The translations under genes and the position numbers were made by a program. The notes beneath the pieces were generated by a model. The model saw nothing but the letters and a program-made list of their open reading frames with translations. It ran no database searches and had not been told where the DNA came from. 64,000 nt of DNA from Neorhizobium sp. (GTDB taxonomy: Bacteria > Pseudomonadota > Alphaproteobacteria > Rhizobiales > Rhizobiaceae): positions 434,001 to 498,000 of the forward strand of contig JAPWKC010000004.1 in NCBI GenBank assembly GCA_028283725.1, in the 5' to 3' direction. Shown piece by piece: positions 28,752-38,254 of this stretch (its first letter is position 1; the number at the start of each line of letters is the position of its first letter).

Positions 28752-29561
28752 ATGAAGATCGCCACCTGGAACATCAACGGCGTCAAGGCGCGGATCGACA
28801 ACCTGCGCCAGTGGCTTGCCGACGCCTCGCCCGACATCGTCTGCCTGCAGGAGATCAAGTCGGTCGACGAAGGTTTTCCGCGGCTCGAAATCGAATCACT
28901 CGGTTATCATGTGGAAACGCATGGACAGAAGGGTTTCAACGGCGTCGCGATCCTCTCGAAGATCCGTCCCGACGAAGTAATGCGCGGTCTGCCCGGTGAC
29001 GAGACCGACGAACAGTCACGCTATATCGAGGCGGTGTTTTCCGTCGCAGGCGGGGTCATCCGCGTCGCCTCGATCTACCTGCCGAACGGCAATCCGGCCG
29101 ACGATCCCGTCAAATACCCCTACAAGCTCGCCTGGATGGAGCGGCTTCGCCGGCATGCCCAGGCCTGCCTTCTGCTCGAAGAGCCGTTGATCCTCGCCGG
29201 CGACTACAATGTCATTCCCGAACCGCACGACTGTTACGATCCGGCCGCTTGGGCGACCGACGCGCTCTTCCTGCCGCAGACGCGGGCCGCATTCCGGCGC
29301 CTCGAAAATCTCGGCCTGACGGATGCCGTGCGCGCCACGACGGATGCGACGAAACTCTATTCATTCTGGGATTATCAGGCGGGCGCATGGCCGAAGAACA
29401 ACGGCATCCGCATCGACCACCTGCTCTTGTCGCCGGAAGCCGCCGACCGGCTCGTCTCGACCACGATCGACGCCCAAGTTCGCGCCTGGGAAAAGCCGTC
29501 CGACCATGTTCCCGTCATCGGCACGTTCAACTTCCAGGCCGTCATAGCGGAAGCGGCGTAA
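28752..29561 (+). CDS. xth: exodeoxyribonuclease III (AP endonuclease)
   Basis: This base-excision-repair nuclease is 269 aa. MKIATWNINGVKARI, VCLQEIKS (catalytic Glu), LAGDYNVIPEPHDCYDP (Asp/Asn), GIRIDHLLLS and the final KPSDHVPV (Asp-His) are the full EEP-family active site. GGAAGG lies 9 bases before the chosen ATG, and an ATG three codons earlier is too close to it. The gene follows erpA after 149 bases and ends convergent with exoR. Confidence 0.95.
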   Translation: MKIATWNINGVKARIDNLRQWLADASPDIVCLQEIKSVDEGFPRLEIESLGYHVETHGQKGFNGVAILSKIRPDEVMRGLPGDETDEQSRYIEAVFSVAGGVIRVASIYLPNGNPADDPVKYPYKLAWMERLRRHAQACLLLEEPLILAGDYNVIPEPHDCYDPAAWATDALFLPQTRAAFRRLENLGLTDAVRATTDATKLYSFWDYQAGAWPKNNGIRIDHLLLSPEAADRLVSTTIDAQVRAWEKPSDHVPVIGTFNFQAVIAEAA

Positions 29562-29753
29562 GGTTACGCTGAAGGCAAACGAGGCGCTGCGGGCCCGAAA
29601 CCTCTGACGCCTTCATCCTCGCCTTTGTGGCGAGCACCTAAACACGGTCATAGTTTACGTGGACAGATCCTTGGGACGCGCCCGAGGATGACGAGGGCGT
29701 GAGGGCGTGAGGGCAGCCTAAGCAGTTGCCCCCGCAGTCTGCCCAAGCGCAGA

Positions 29754-30560
29754 TCAGTCTTCGCCCTGGGCGAACTGATGCGACAGGGAGATCGCCTCGC
29801 GGCGGTCCTTTTCGCCGGCAGTGGCGAAGGCCTGTTCCTGCATCGGCTCCATCCAGACGCATTCCTTCTGACGACATTTGTCGAGTGCCGCCGTCAGGAA
29901 GGCGAGGCCGCGGACGGTCTGGCCTTCCTGGAAGAGAATGTTGCCGAATACCGCCATGGCGCCGACATGGCCGTTCTTGCGGGCCTGGTTCAGCCACTTC
30001 TTGGCCTGCTGCATGTTGGAGACACCACCCTCGCCCGACATGATCATCTTAGCGAGCTGGAACTGTGCTTCGGCCACGCCGAAGGTCGAGGCGACCTGGA
30101 AATAGAGCTGGCGGGCCTGGGAGAGATCGACCTTGACGGGGCTGTCGGCAATACCGTGGCGATAGTAATCGGCAAGCGAGAGCAGCGCGTTGACGAAGAA
30201 GCCGGTATCTTCCGAACCGGGCTCGACACCCTGGTTGGCGATCTCGCTGTAGATCTTGAAGGCCTCGTAGTCGTTCTTGGCCACGCCGTCGCCATCGGCA
30301 TACATGTTGGCCAGCGCCCAGCGCGACCCGGTATGGCCCTTTTCGGCGGCGTAGCGATAGGCTTCGACCGCGTCTTCCTTCTGGCCGTTCTTATAGGCCT
30401 TGAAGCCGAACTTGAAGAGGTCGAAGGGGCCGGATTCCTTCGACACGCCTGCCTTGATATCGAAAGCGCAGGCCTGACCGACAAAGCCGGCGGCAGAGGT
30501 GACGGTCAGGGCGGCACCCAGAAGCAATACTCTCACGGATACGGTTTTCACCTTCGGCAT
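29754..30560 (-). CDS. exoR: ExoR, periplasmic inhibitor of ExoS/ChvG-ChvI signalling
   Basis: In Sinorhizobium and Agrobacterium, ExoR binds the sensor ExoS/ChvG in the periplasm and keeps exopolysaccharide and acid-response genes off until it is proteolysed. The length of 268 aa matches. There is a clear signal peptide (cleavage predicted after residue 32, GQACA). Sel1-like repeats follow, for example AAEKGHTGSRWALANMYADG and ASTFGVAEAQFQLAKMIMSG. The C-terminal CRQKECVWMEPMQEQAF is characteristic. It is a single gene with a long upstream region. The exoS-chvI genes themselves are not in this window. Confidence 0.92.
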   Translation of the reverse strand: MPKVKTVSVRVLLLGAALTVTSAAGFVGQACAFDIKAGVSKESGPFDLFKFGFKAYKNGQKEDAVEAYRYAAEKGHTGSRWALANMYADGDGVAKNDYEAFKIYSEIANQGVEPGSEDTGFFVNALLSLADYYRHGIADSPVKVDLSQARQLYFQVASTFGVAEAQFQLAKMIMSGEGGVSNMQQAKKWLNQARKNGHVGAMAVFGNILFQEGQTVRGLAFLTAALDKCRQKECVWMEPMQEQAFATAGEKDRREAISLSHQFAQGED

Positions 30561-31099
30561 GGCTCAGTTTCTCTCGCTGCGCCGAGGGGAAGGCTGACCG
30601 CCCGCCACGCCTGCGACGCTACGTCCGAAGACGCCGCCTTGCCGGGCTTCACCGGCGGCATGCGTTCTCGACCGTCTGACCAGACCGTAGATGTAATTTT
30701 CGGCAAGACTAGGACTTGCGACCGTGGCGTGTAACGATGTGGACGGTACCGTCCAGATCCGTTCGCCAAAGCGCAGAAAACCCCGCTTTCCGTTGAAAAA
30801 CCCGCCCATGTCACTCCAGTGCGCGCATTCCCGCCCCCGCGGCCTGCGCTTTTCTGATCCTACCGCTGCGCCCCGTTTGTGGCGGGAAATGGACAGAATG
30901 CAGCGTGGTGCCACACCCTCGAATTGTCCTCAGCCGTTGTTGCTGAATCGACACAACGCCTTGGGTTGCAGACCGGTCGAATTCCGCACCGATCGCCCCG
31001 TCGTTCGTCGCCCACCGCCAGACATCATGGTGGTTGCCTTCGCCCCATGCGAAAGCCGGCCGGCCATGATGGCCGACCGGTCGTCCTGTCCTCGTGCTG
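30561..31099. other. long upstream region of exoR
   Basis: No supported gene was seen in 539 bases. It should carry the exoR promoter and, at 31056-31080, the hairpin that ends the FadL gene. In S. meliloti exoR is autoregulated through ChvI, so ChvI sites may be here, but I could not identify one with confidence. Confidence 0.4.
31056..31080 (-). terminator. hairpin after fadL-type gene
   Basis: A 10-bp stem with one wobble on the minus strand (CCGGTCGGCC with GGCCGGCCGG) is followed by CTTTCGC. The tail is weak. Confidence 0.45.
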
Positions 31100-32257
31100 T
31101 CAGAACTTGATCTGGTAATTGGCCGCCAGCGCATAGGCCCAGTCGCCATTTGCCGTGGCATTGAAATTGGCGCCCTTGGCCAGAGACTGGCTTCCCGACG
31201 TCAGGTAGCTGACGGCTGCGCCGAGCGTCAGCTGCCCCGGCCCCATGGTGATCAGCGCGCCGGTGCCCAACGTCCATGTGTCGGTCATGATATCGGAACC
31301 CGTGCCGACGCCCTTGTCCCAGCGGATATTGACCGTGCCGGCCAGCATGTCGGTGAACTTGTGGGCGATACCCGCCTGGATCGTCCAGCCGTCCTGCCAG
31401 TTATATTCGTCATGCTGCGGCCCGAGCAGCTGGATATTGTAATCCAGCGTCTTCAGAACGCTCCAGTCCGTCCATTCGACGGAACCGTAGGCGAGCCAGT
31501 CCGGCGCGATGCCGCTCTGGAGACTGAGCTTGACCGATTGCGGCAGCGAACCGGCTCCCTGTGCGTCGAGAATGCCAGCGCCCACCAGTCCAACCAGCGG
31601 ACCTGCCGGCTGGAACGTGCCGCTGACCTTCTGCTCGACTTCGGAACGGTACATCAGCTCGGTGCGGAAGGCATATTCGGGAATGTCATAGGCGACGCCG
31701 AGGCGGTAGCCGAGTGCCTGATCGTCATCGAGACGCAGCGTGCCGTAATAGCTGTCGGCGACGTAGGAGAAATCCTGGGTGAAGCCGCCGCCGAGGAAAT
31801 GCAGCCGGCCGGGGCCGGTGGCGAAGCTGACGTCACAGGTCGCGCCGAACTCGTTGGTATCGAATTTCTTGCTGCGATAATAATTGTAGCTCGCCGGCGC
31901 CTCGGCGATCATGTCGGCGCGCTGTGCCTGCGCGCCATATTCGGACCGCCCGCCAAAGGGCTGCGTATAGGTGAAGGCACAGGCCAGCGCATCGGAAATG
32001 CGCCCCATGATGGCAAAGCTCGGGATCGTAAAGCTCCCGGAGAAATCGCCGTCGGTGCCGACCACACCGTTGACGGTGTTATAGCGCCTGTTCGGATTGA
32101 CGTAGACGACCCCTCCACGCGCCGCCACATCGCCTTTCTCGAACAGGATATCGGTATCGGCTTCGCCCCACGAGAAGCCGCCCGCCTGTGCATGCGTCTG
32201 AAGAGCGCCGCCAACGACCAGCGTCATCAGCGCGCCCATGGCAAACCTGCTTACCAT
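31100..32257 (-). CDS. OmpP1/FadL/TodX-family outer-membrane transporter
   Basis: FadL-type barrels carry long-chain fatty acids or other hydrophobic compounds across the outer membrane. The 385-aa protein begins with a signal peptide (MGALMTLVVGGALQTHAQA). It has a N-terminal plug-like region with YNTVNGVVGTDGDFSGS and then amphipathic strands such as YNYYRSKKF, IQAGIAHKFTDMLAGTVNIRW and LTLGAAVSYLTS. It ends in a terminal aromatic (LAANYQIKF), typical of BamA substrates. GGGAGA precedes the chosen ATG; an upstream GTG is possible. Its substrate is unknown. Confidence 0.9.
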   Translation of the reverse strand: MVSRFAMGALMTLVVGGALQTHAQAGGFSWGEADTDILFEKGDVAARGGVVYVNPNRRYNTVNGVVGTDGDFSGSFTIPSFAIMGRISDALACAFTYTQPFGGRSEYGAQAQRADMIAEAPASYNYYRSKKFDTNEFGATCDVSFATGPGRLHFLGGGFTQDFSYVADSYYGTLRLDDDQALGYRLGVAYDIPEYAFRTELMYRSEVEQKVSGTFQPAGPLVGLVGAGILDAQGAGSLPQSVKLSLQSGIAPDWLAYGSVEWTDWSVLKTLDYNIQLLGPQHDEYNWQDGWTIQAGIAHKFTDMLAGTVNIRWDKGVGTGSDIMTDTWTLGTGALITMGPGQLTLGAAVSYLTSGSQSLAKGANFNATANGDWAYALAANYQIKF

Positions 32258-32619
32258 CTTGTCTCCCACTCCCAGGTCAGTAACGCCAACGACCTTAGGT
32301 TCTTCGCCCAGAATAACAACTTCACGCCGTCGACGCGGTGCGCCGCACAGCGGGCCCCTGATTTACGTAACATTGTCAGAAAAGCGTGCCGAATCGGTAA
32401 ATCATGGAAAAAATAACCGCGTTGTTGCGCAGGAATATTGCCAATCGAAATAATATGTCGCGAAAACAGATAGTTGTGACCAAGCAGCAACAATAACCGT
32501 TTCTCATTCTGTGCAAGTGCACAATGCGGAAGCGCAGGCCGCCCAGCGAAAAAGCAAAAGCCGCAGCGGTGAGGCTGCGGCTTGCTATCATCGATCGTCA
32601 ATCAAGACGCGTCCTCGTG
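32258..32619. other. intergenic region upstream of the FadL gene
   Basis: It is AT-rich compared with its surroundings, with several poly-T and poly-A tracts on the minus strand (for example around 32405-32420). It contains the valS terminator and probably the FadL promoter. No coding sequence was seen. Confidence 0.4.
32545..32581 (-). terminator. intrinsic terminator after valS
   Basis: The stem GCCGCAGC/GCTGCGGC has a 6-nt loop and is followed on the minus strand by TTTTGCTTTTTCG. Confidence 0.85.
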
Positions 32620-35535
32620 TCAGCCGGCTTCAAGAACCCTCTGCAGCGCCGTCTTGAGGCTTGCGAGCTGGACTTCGAGCTCGGCGAAACGCTCACGCTC
32701 GGCGGCGACGATCTCCGGATCGGCATTGGCGACAAATTTCTCGTTGCCGAGTTTCTTGCCGATGCGCTCCATCTCCTGCTCGGTCTTGCCGATCGCCTTT
32801 TCGATACGGGCCTTTTCGACGCCGATATCGATGAGAGAGCCTAGGGGCAGGCAGACGGTGGCCTCGCCGACGACGATCTGGGCCGCCCCCTTCGGAGCGG
32901 CATCCGCCGGAGCGATGCTTTCGACGCGAGCGAGACGCTTGATGGCCGCCTCGTGGCGACGCATGCGGAAGGCCGTCACCTCATTGGCGCCGACGACGAT
33001 CAGCGGGGCTACGGCCGACGGCGGAACGTTCATTTCCGAACGCGCGGAACGCAGGCCCGACACGAGGTCGATCAGCCAGTTGATCTCTTCGGCTGCATCC
33101 TGATCGGCAAAGCCCTGTGCCGGCCAGTCGGCATGGCACAGAAGCTCGGCTCGGCTGTCGGTATGCGCCCAGAGCTCTTCGGTCATGAAGGGCATGAACG
33201 GGTGAAGCAGCTTGTAAGTTTCTTCCAGAACGTAAGCCGCGCAGGCCTGGGCTTCCGCCTTCGCCTGTTCGTCCTCGCCCATGAAGATCGGCTTCAGGAG
33301 CTCCAGATACCAGTCGCAGACCTGGTTCCAGACGAAGCGATAGAGCGTGCCGGCCGCTTCGTTGAAGCGCTGCGTCTCGATTGCCTCGGTGACTTCGCGA
33401 ACCGTGCGCGACAGTTCGGTCAGGATCCAGCGGCTGACGGTGAGCGAGGCTTTTGCCGGTGCGAAAGACGGATCGCGCGCAACACCGTTCATTTCGGCGA
33501 AGCGCGTGGCGTTCCACAGCTTGGTGCCGAAATTACGGTAGCCAGCGATGCGGGCCGGATCGAGCTTCACGTCGCGGCCCTGTGCCGCCATGATCGCCAG
33601 CGTGAAACGCAGCGCATCGGCGCCATATTCGTCGATCAGGTCGAGCGGATCGATGACGTTGCCCTTGGACTTCGACATCTTCTGGCCGTTCTTGTCGCGA
33701 ACCAGCGCATGAACATAGACCGTGTGGAACGGCTCGACCGGCGTGCCCTTCTCGTCCTTCATGAAGTGAAGGCTCATCATCATCATGCGGGCGACCCAGA
33801 AGAAGATGATGTCGAAACCGGTGACGAGAACGCTCGTCGGATAATAGCGCGACAGTTCCGGCGTCTTGTCCGGCCAGCCGAGCGTCGAGAACGGCCACAG
33901 AGCCGACGAGAACCAGGTGTCGAGAACGTCTTCGTCGCGGGTGAGGATCTCGCCCGGCTGGAAGTTCTCGAGCTTCTCCTCGACCCAGGCCTTCCACGGG
34001 CCTTCATGGGCGATGTAGTGCTGGATCGCGGCTTCCAGCGCCTCTTCCTCGGTCTTTTCGACGAAGCACTGACCGTCAGGGCCATACCAGGCGGGGATCT
34101 GATGGCCCCACCAGAGCTGGCGCGAGATGCACCAGGGCTCGATGTTCTCCATCCAGTCGAAATACGTCTTTTCCCAGTTCTTCGGGACGAAGTTGGTGCG
34201 GCCTTCACGAACCGAAGCGATCGCCGGCTGCGCCAGCGTCTTTGCATCGGCGAACCACTGGTCGGTCAGCATCGGCTCGATGACGACGCCGGAGCGATCG
34301 CCGAAGGGCTGCATGATCTTCTTGTTCTCGACATAGGGAATGTCGTTGCCTTCGGCATCCTTCACCGTGACCGCCAGACCTTCGGCGTTGATCGCCTCGA
34401 TGATCTTCTTGCGGGCCGCCATGCGGTCGAGGCCACGATACTCTTCCGGAACGAGGTTGATCTCGTCGACGTCGTTCTCACTCGGCAGCTTGCCGGAGCG
34501 GGTAATCTCGGCAGCCTGCGCGGCGCAGACGGCATAGGGTTCGCCATCGCTGCGCATGGCGGCAACGGTGTCCATAAGCCGGTAGAGCGGGATCCTGTTG
34601 CGCTTGGCGACCTGATAGTCGTTGAAATCATGCGCGCCGGTGATCTTGACCGCACCGGAACCGAAATCCGGCTCCGGATATTCGTCCGAGATGATCGGGA
34701 TCAGGCGGCGATGTTCCTTCGGGCCGACCGGGATTTCGCAGAGCTTGCCGACGATCGGCGCATAGCGCTCGTCCGACGGGTGAACGGCAACGGCGCCGTC
34801 GCCCAGCATGGTTTCGGGCCTCGTCGTGGCGATCGAGATATAGTTGCGCTCTTCGGACAGCGTGACGTTACCGTCGGCATCCTTCTCGACATAGGTATAG
34901 GTCTCGCCGCCGGCCAGCGGGTATTTGAAGTGCCACATGTGGCCTTCGACTTCCTTGTTCTCGACTTCGAGATCGGAAATCGCCGTTTCGAACTTCGGGT
35001 CCCAGTTGACCAGACGCTTGCCGCGATAGATCAGGCCCTGCTTGTAGAGCGTGACGAAGACTTCGAGGACGGCCCTGGAGAGGCCCTCATCCATGGTAAA
35101 GCGTTCGCGCGACCAGTCGCAGGATGCGCCGAGGCGCTTCAGCTGGTTGAAGATCAGGCCACCGGATTCATTCTTCCATTCCCAAACGCGCTCAACGAAG
35201 GCTTCGCGGCCCATGGCGCGGCGGCCCGGCTGCTGGCGCTCCATCAGCTGTCGCTCGACGACCATCTGGGTGGCGATGCCGGCATGGTCCATGCCCGGCT
35301 GCCACAGAACGTCCTTGCCGCGCATGCGCTCGAAGCGGACCATGATGTCCTGCAACGTGTTGTTGAGCGCGTGGCCCATATGCAGCGAACCGGTGACGTT
35401 CGGCGGCGGGATCACGATCGTAAAACTCTCGGCACCCGGCTTGGCGTTGGCGCCGGCGCGGAAAGCGTCGGCCTCATCCCAGGCGGACGCGATCTTCGGT
35501 TCGACGGCTGCGGAATCGTAGGTCTTTTCGAGCAT
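32620..35535 (-). CDS. valS: valyl-tRNA synthetase
   Basis: This class I synthetase is 971 aa. It carries PPPNVTGSLHMGHALN (HIGH, about residues 43-58), the CP1 editing domain (GDGAVAVHPSDERYAP), and WGHQIPAWYGPDG. KMSKSKGN lies near residue 617. The anticodon-binding domain follows, and the C-terminal coiled coil (ARIEKAIGKTEQEMERIGKK) is characteristic of ValS. It is preceded by popZ on the same strand. Confidence 0.98.
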   Translation of the reverse strand: MLEKTYDSAAVEPKIASAWDEADAFRAGANAKPGAESFTIVIPPPNVTGSLHMGHALNNTLQDIMVRFERMRGKDVLWQPGMDHAGIATQMVVERQLMERQQPGRRAMGREAFVERVWEWKNESGGLIFNQLKRLGASCDWSRERFTMDEGLSRAVLEVFVTLYKQGLIYRGKRLVNWDPKFETAISDLEVENKEVEGHMWHFKYPLAGGETYTYVEKDADGNVTLSEERNYISIATTRPETMLGDGAVAVHPSDERYAPIVGKLCEIPVGPKEHRRLIPIISDEYPEPDFGSGAVKITGAHDFNDYQVAKRNRIPLYRLMDTVAAMRSDGEPYAVCAAQAAEITRSGKLPSENDVDEINLVPEEYRGLDRMAARKKIIEAINAEGLAVTVKDAEGNDIPYVENKKIMQPFGDRSGVVIEPMLTDQWFADAKTLAQPAIASVREGRTNFVPKNWEKTYFDWMENIEPWCISRQLWWGHQIPAWYGPDGQCFVEKTEEEALEAAIQHYIAHEGPWKAWVEEKLENFQPGEILTRDEDVLDTWFSSALWPFSTLGWPDKTPELSRYYPTSVLVTGFDIIFFWVARMMMMSLHFMKDEKGTPVEPFHTVYVHALVRDKNGQKMSKSKGNVIDPLDLIDEYGADALRFTLAIMAAQGRDVKLDPARIAGYRNFGTKLWNATRFAEMNGVARDPSFAPAKASLTVSRWILTELSRTVREVTEAIETQRFNEAAGTLYRFVWNQVCDWYLELLKPIFMGEDEQAKAEAQACAAYVLEETYKLLHPFMPFMTEELWAHTDSRAELLCHADWPAQGFADQDAAEEINWLIDLVSGLRSARSEMNVPPSAVAPLIVVGANEVTAFRMRRHEAAIKRLARVESIAPADAAPKGAAQIVVGEATVCLPLGSLIDIGVEKARIEKAIGKTEQEMERIGKKLGNEKFVANADPEIVAAERERFAELEVQLASLKTALQRVLEAG

Positions 35536-35616
35536 TTCCTGACCCGGTCTTGTTCTTGGATGAAAGGGGAAGCGTGTTTTAAGCGGTGTAAATAGGATGG
35601 GGTGCGGCTAGTCAAT

Positions 35617-35646
35617 AAAAAAGGCCGCTCCGTCACCGGAGCGGCC
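35617..35646 (-). terminator. intrinsic terminator after popZ
   Basis: A 9-bp perfect stem GGCCGCTCC/GGAGCGGCC with a 6-nt loop is followed on the minus strand by TTTTTTATTG. Confidence 0.9.
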
Positions 35647-35669
35647 CTGATCGGGTGGCTTCGGGCGAT

Positions 35670-36788
35670 TTACCGGCGCGAGCCGCGGGCCACGCGCTCG
35701 ATTTCCTCGCGCACGAGACGTTCGACGAGCGTCGGCAGGTTATCGTCGAGCCATTCCTGCAGCATCGGCCGCAGCATTTCCTGCGCCATTTCTTCCACCG
35801 AGCGGCGTTCGAGACCGTCGAAGACGGCGGCCAGCTCATTGAAGGATTTCGCCACCTGCGCGCCTGCCGTTTCCGACAGAAGCGAAGCGGCCGCATCCTC
35901 GATCCTGGCCGGCAGGGTTTCGGCAGCTTCGGTCTGCCCGGACGTGTGGGTCGAAACATAGGCCGAAACCGGGCCTTCGGCACGAGCAGGTTCCAGATCG
36001 ACCGGCGGCACGGACACAGGTTCGGCCGCAACAACCGGCACCGCATCATAGGCGCGCGAGGCAAACGGCGCCAGGGCTTCGGCCACCGGCGACCGCACGG
36101 CCGGAATATCTGCCGGGGCTTCAACGGCGGACATCGGGGCGCTCGAGGCAGGCGTGACCGGCCCCCGCGACACGGACGGCCGTGCAATGGAGGCGAAATC
36201 CGGCATGGACGGGCGAACCGGCGCGGGCTCCGCCTCGACGGCGCGCACAGGCTCGGACACGCTCTGCGGGGCCGCCGCTTCGGCCACCGGAGAAATGGTG
36301 CCGCGCAGTTCGGTGACAGTGGCCAGCTGCGGCACACGCATCTCTGGCATACGGGCCTCCGGCATGCCGGCCTCACTCAGGGGGGCTTCTGGCAAACGGG
36401 ATTCGGTCAGGCGGGACGATGCATGTTCCTGCTGGCGCACAGAGGCTGCACGAACGCGGGCCGCGACATCGGCAAGCGACAGGCTGCGCTCCGGAACCGG
36501 AGCGGGCTCGATAACGCGCAGGTCCGCGGCACGAAGATCGGCGGCATGCAGCTCGGGGATCGGGTTATTGTGGTAGGCCGGCGCGCCGCGATCGTTTGCC
36601 GCCACGTCCGGCGCAAAGCCTTCATCGCCCTCGTCATCCAGCACGATCTCCTCGTCGGCATCGAACTGATTGGAGAACTGCGCGTCGCGGCCGGCCTCGC
36701 CGTTCGTCTCGTTGCTTTCGATGATCCGACGGATGGAGGCCAGGATCTCCTCCATGGAAGGTTCACGCGCTACATTTGGCTGAGCCAT
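35670..36788 (-). CDS. popZ: PopZ/DUF2497-type polar organising protein
   Basis: PopZ forms the polar scaffold that anchors ParB-parS and, in Agrobacterium, marks the growing pole. The N-terminal EPSMEEILASIRRIIESNE helix and the C-terminal helices (MAQEMLRPMLQEWLDDNLP, then LVERLVREEIERVARG) are the two conserved parts. The roughly 270 residues between are a proline/alanine/glutamate-rich disordered linker, longer than in Caulobacter. I start at MAQPNVARE, which is the usual N-terminus; the frame is open 13 codons further. It lies upstream of valS, as in other rhizobia. Confidence 0.93.
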   Translation of the reverse strand: MAQPNVAREPSMEEILASIRRIIESNETNGEAGRDAQFSNQFDADEEIVLDDEGDEGFAPDVAANDRGAPAYHNNPIPELHAADLRAADLRVIEPAPVPERSLSLADVAARVRAASVRQQEHASSRLTESRLPEAPLSEAGMPEARMPEMRVPQLATVTELRGTISPVAEAAAPQSVSEPVRAVEAEPAPVRPSMPDFASIARPSVSRGPVTPASSAPMSAVEAPADIPAVRSPVAEALAPFASRAYDAVPVVAAEPVSVPPVDLEPARAEGPVSAYVSTHTSGQTEAAETLPARIEDAAASLLSETAGAQVAKSFNELAAVFDGLERRSVEEMAQEMLRPMLQEWLDDNLPTLVERLVREEIERVARGSRR

Positions 36789-36971
36789 TTCATTCCCCGC
36801 TTTGACCGGCCCCGCTTCGACCGGCAATTGATCGGCGACAGAAAGCGCCGGCCGAATTCATGTTCATTTTACGAAGCTTGGGGCCGGAGACACAATCGCA
36901 ACGCTCCGGGTGATTCGTGGAATACACAGATTTGTTGCAAAAGTGAATCCCGCGGGGTGAGACCAGGCAAC

Positions 36972-36993
36972 GGAAAAGGGGCCGAAAGGCCCC
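36972..36993 (-). terminator. intrinsic terminator after the second pcm-like gene
   Basis: The stem GGGGCC/GGCCCC has a TTTC loop and is followed on the minus strand by TTTTCCG. It lies 31 bases after the stop, so the gene is not cotranscribed with popZ. Confidence 0.8.
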
Positions 36994-37023
36994 TCAAAAT
37001 CATCCACAAACCTTTGTTTTCTA

Positions 37024-37674
37024 TCAGAAAACGAATTCCTTGACCTTACGGAAGCCCGGCAGCGGACAGATCGATGCATTGAAGTGAAGCCCCTCCGAGA
37101 GGACGCCCTTTTCAAGAACGGTGACGGTGGCACGGGCGGAATTGCCATAGCCGACGACAGCAACGAGTCGGCCGCCTTCGGCAAGCTGTTTCGTCAGCGC
37201 GACCGGAAGCTCCTCGATCGAGCCATCGAGGAAGATGACGTCATAGGGCGCCTTTGCGGCATGCCCCGCCTCCAGTTCGCCGGCAACCACCGAGGCATTT
37301 CCAGCCCCGAGCGCGGCCAGATTGGCATGAGCCCGATCAACGAGCGCCGCATCACTTTCGACCGCGACAACGGAAGATGCGAGCCTGGACAGAAGCGCCG
37401 TCACGTAGCCGGTTCCTGCCCCGATCTCCAGAACCTTGTCGGTCTTTTTGATCGACGCCAATTGCAGGAGCTTGGCGAGCGGAGATGCCGCCATCAGGTA
37501 ACGGCCGGGCGCGACATCGATATCGGTATCGCGATAGGCGAGCGATCTCGACGCTTCCGGCACGAATGCTTCCCGCGGCACATCAAGGAACGCCTGGAGC
37601 ACGGAATGGGACGTCACGTCCGTCGTGCGGATCTGGCTTTCCACCATGGTGATCCGCAATGCCTCGAAATTCAT
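37024..37674 (-). CDS. protein-L-isoaspartate methyltransferase-family protein (second copy)
   Basis: This 216-aa SAM-dependent protein is of the PCMT family. It has MVESQIRTTDVTSHSVLQAF, then FVPEASRSLAYRD and the SAM motif VLEIGAGTGYVTALLSRLAS. It differs clearly from the pcm at 13875, and in rhizobia this paralogue is normally followed by tolC. GGAGG sits at the right distance from the ATG. Here a terminator follows at once and tolC is absent. Whether it repairs isoaspartate or methylates something else is unknown. Confidence 0.88.
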   Translation of the reverse strand: MNFEALRITMVESQIRTTDVTSHSVLQAFLDVPREAFVPEASRSLAYRDTDIDVAPGRYLMAASPLAKLLQLASIKKTDKVLEIGAGTGYVTALLSRLASSVVAVESDAALVDRAHANLAALGAGNASVVAGELEAGHAAKAPYDVIFLDGSIEELPVALTKQLAEGGRLVAVVGYGNSARATVTVLEKGVLSEGLHFNASICPLPGFRKVKEFVF

Positions 37675-37862
37675 CCTTGCCTCCAGCTCATGAAAAACGT
37701 CCGGACGTGAAAACGGCCCGGCGGACGAATGACAGCGTCCGGCCAGACCGTGTTACTGCGGGCGTGCGCCGCTTTCAAGAGAACTGTTGCCTTCGTTGCG
37801 TCAGAATGTCGCCGGTGCGGCGAAGAACCGATGAGCAAGGTGCGTTCGGGCTGACATTTCAA

Positions 37863-38060
37863 TTAATGAAAGAGCACCGGGCTCGTCTCGACCTTGCGGG
37901 CGGCAATGCCGTCGCGACCGTAGGATTTGCGCAGGCTGTGCGACTTGTCGAAGGTCGTCTGCTGCGACAGCGTCAGCGGAAACACGCCATCGGCAAAGGT
38001 GCCGGTCGCTTCGAAGTCATCGGCAGGGCTGCGCAGCGCGATCAGGATCTTGTTCAGCAT
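37863..38060 (-). CDS. hypothetical protein (65 aa)
   Basis: This is an unrecognised small soluble protein (MLNKILIALRSPADDFEATG ... RKVETSPVLFH) without membrane span or cysteine. It is supported by a very good ribosome site (GAGGAGAAAG directly before the ATG). A promoter-like GGAAC-N18-TT also lies at 38087-38111, about 20 bases before the start codon region. That is the loose form of the general-stress promoter seen again further downstream. Confidence 0.65.
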   Translation of the reverse strand: MLNKILIALRSPADDFEATGTFADGVFPLTLSQQTTFDKSHSLRKSYGRDGIAARKVETSPVLFH

Positions 38061-38086
38061 GGCTTTCTCCTCTTTTGCCTTCCTAA

Positions 38087-38111
38087 AAGTCGGTTTCCGC
38101 GAATTCGTTCC
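38087..38111 (-). promoter_or_regulatory. weak EcfG/RpoE2-type promoter candidate
   Basis: On the minus strand GGAAC (38107-38111) is followed after 18 bases by TT (38087-38088), within CTTTT. It fits the loose Sinorhizobium RpoE2 consensus GGAAC-N18/19-TT but lacks the CG of the strict -10. It is upstream of the 65-aa gene. Confidence 0.35.
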
Positions 38112-38254
38112 CGAGATTAGGAGGGAGATGTTAAAAATTAACCATGTTTTTGTCCTCGCCGATCAGGTTCCGTGCCGCCAGAGCGGCGATGGTAACTGGA
38201 CCGCCGTCCGCTCGACGTGATCCAAATACCGGCTTCGATACTAATTACTCTGGG

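Noticed and set aside
32953..35595. 880-codon open frame on the plus strand
   Set aside because: It is antisense to valS. No recognisable domain and composition typical of shadow frames.
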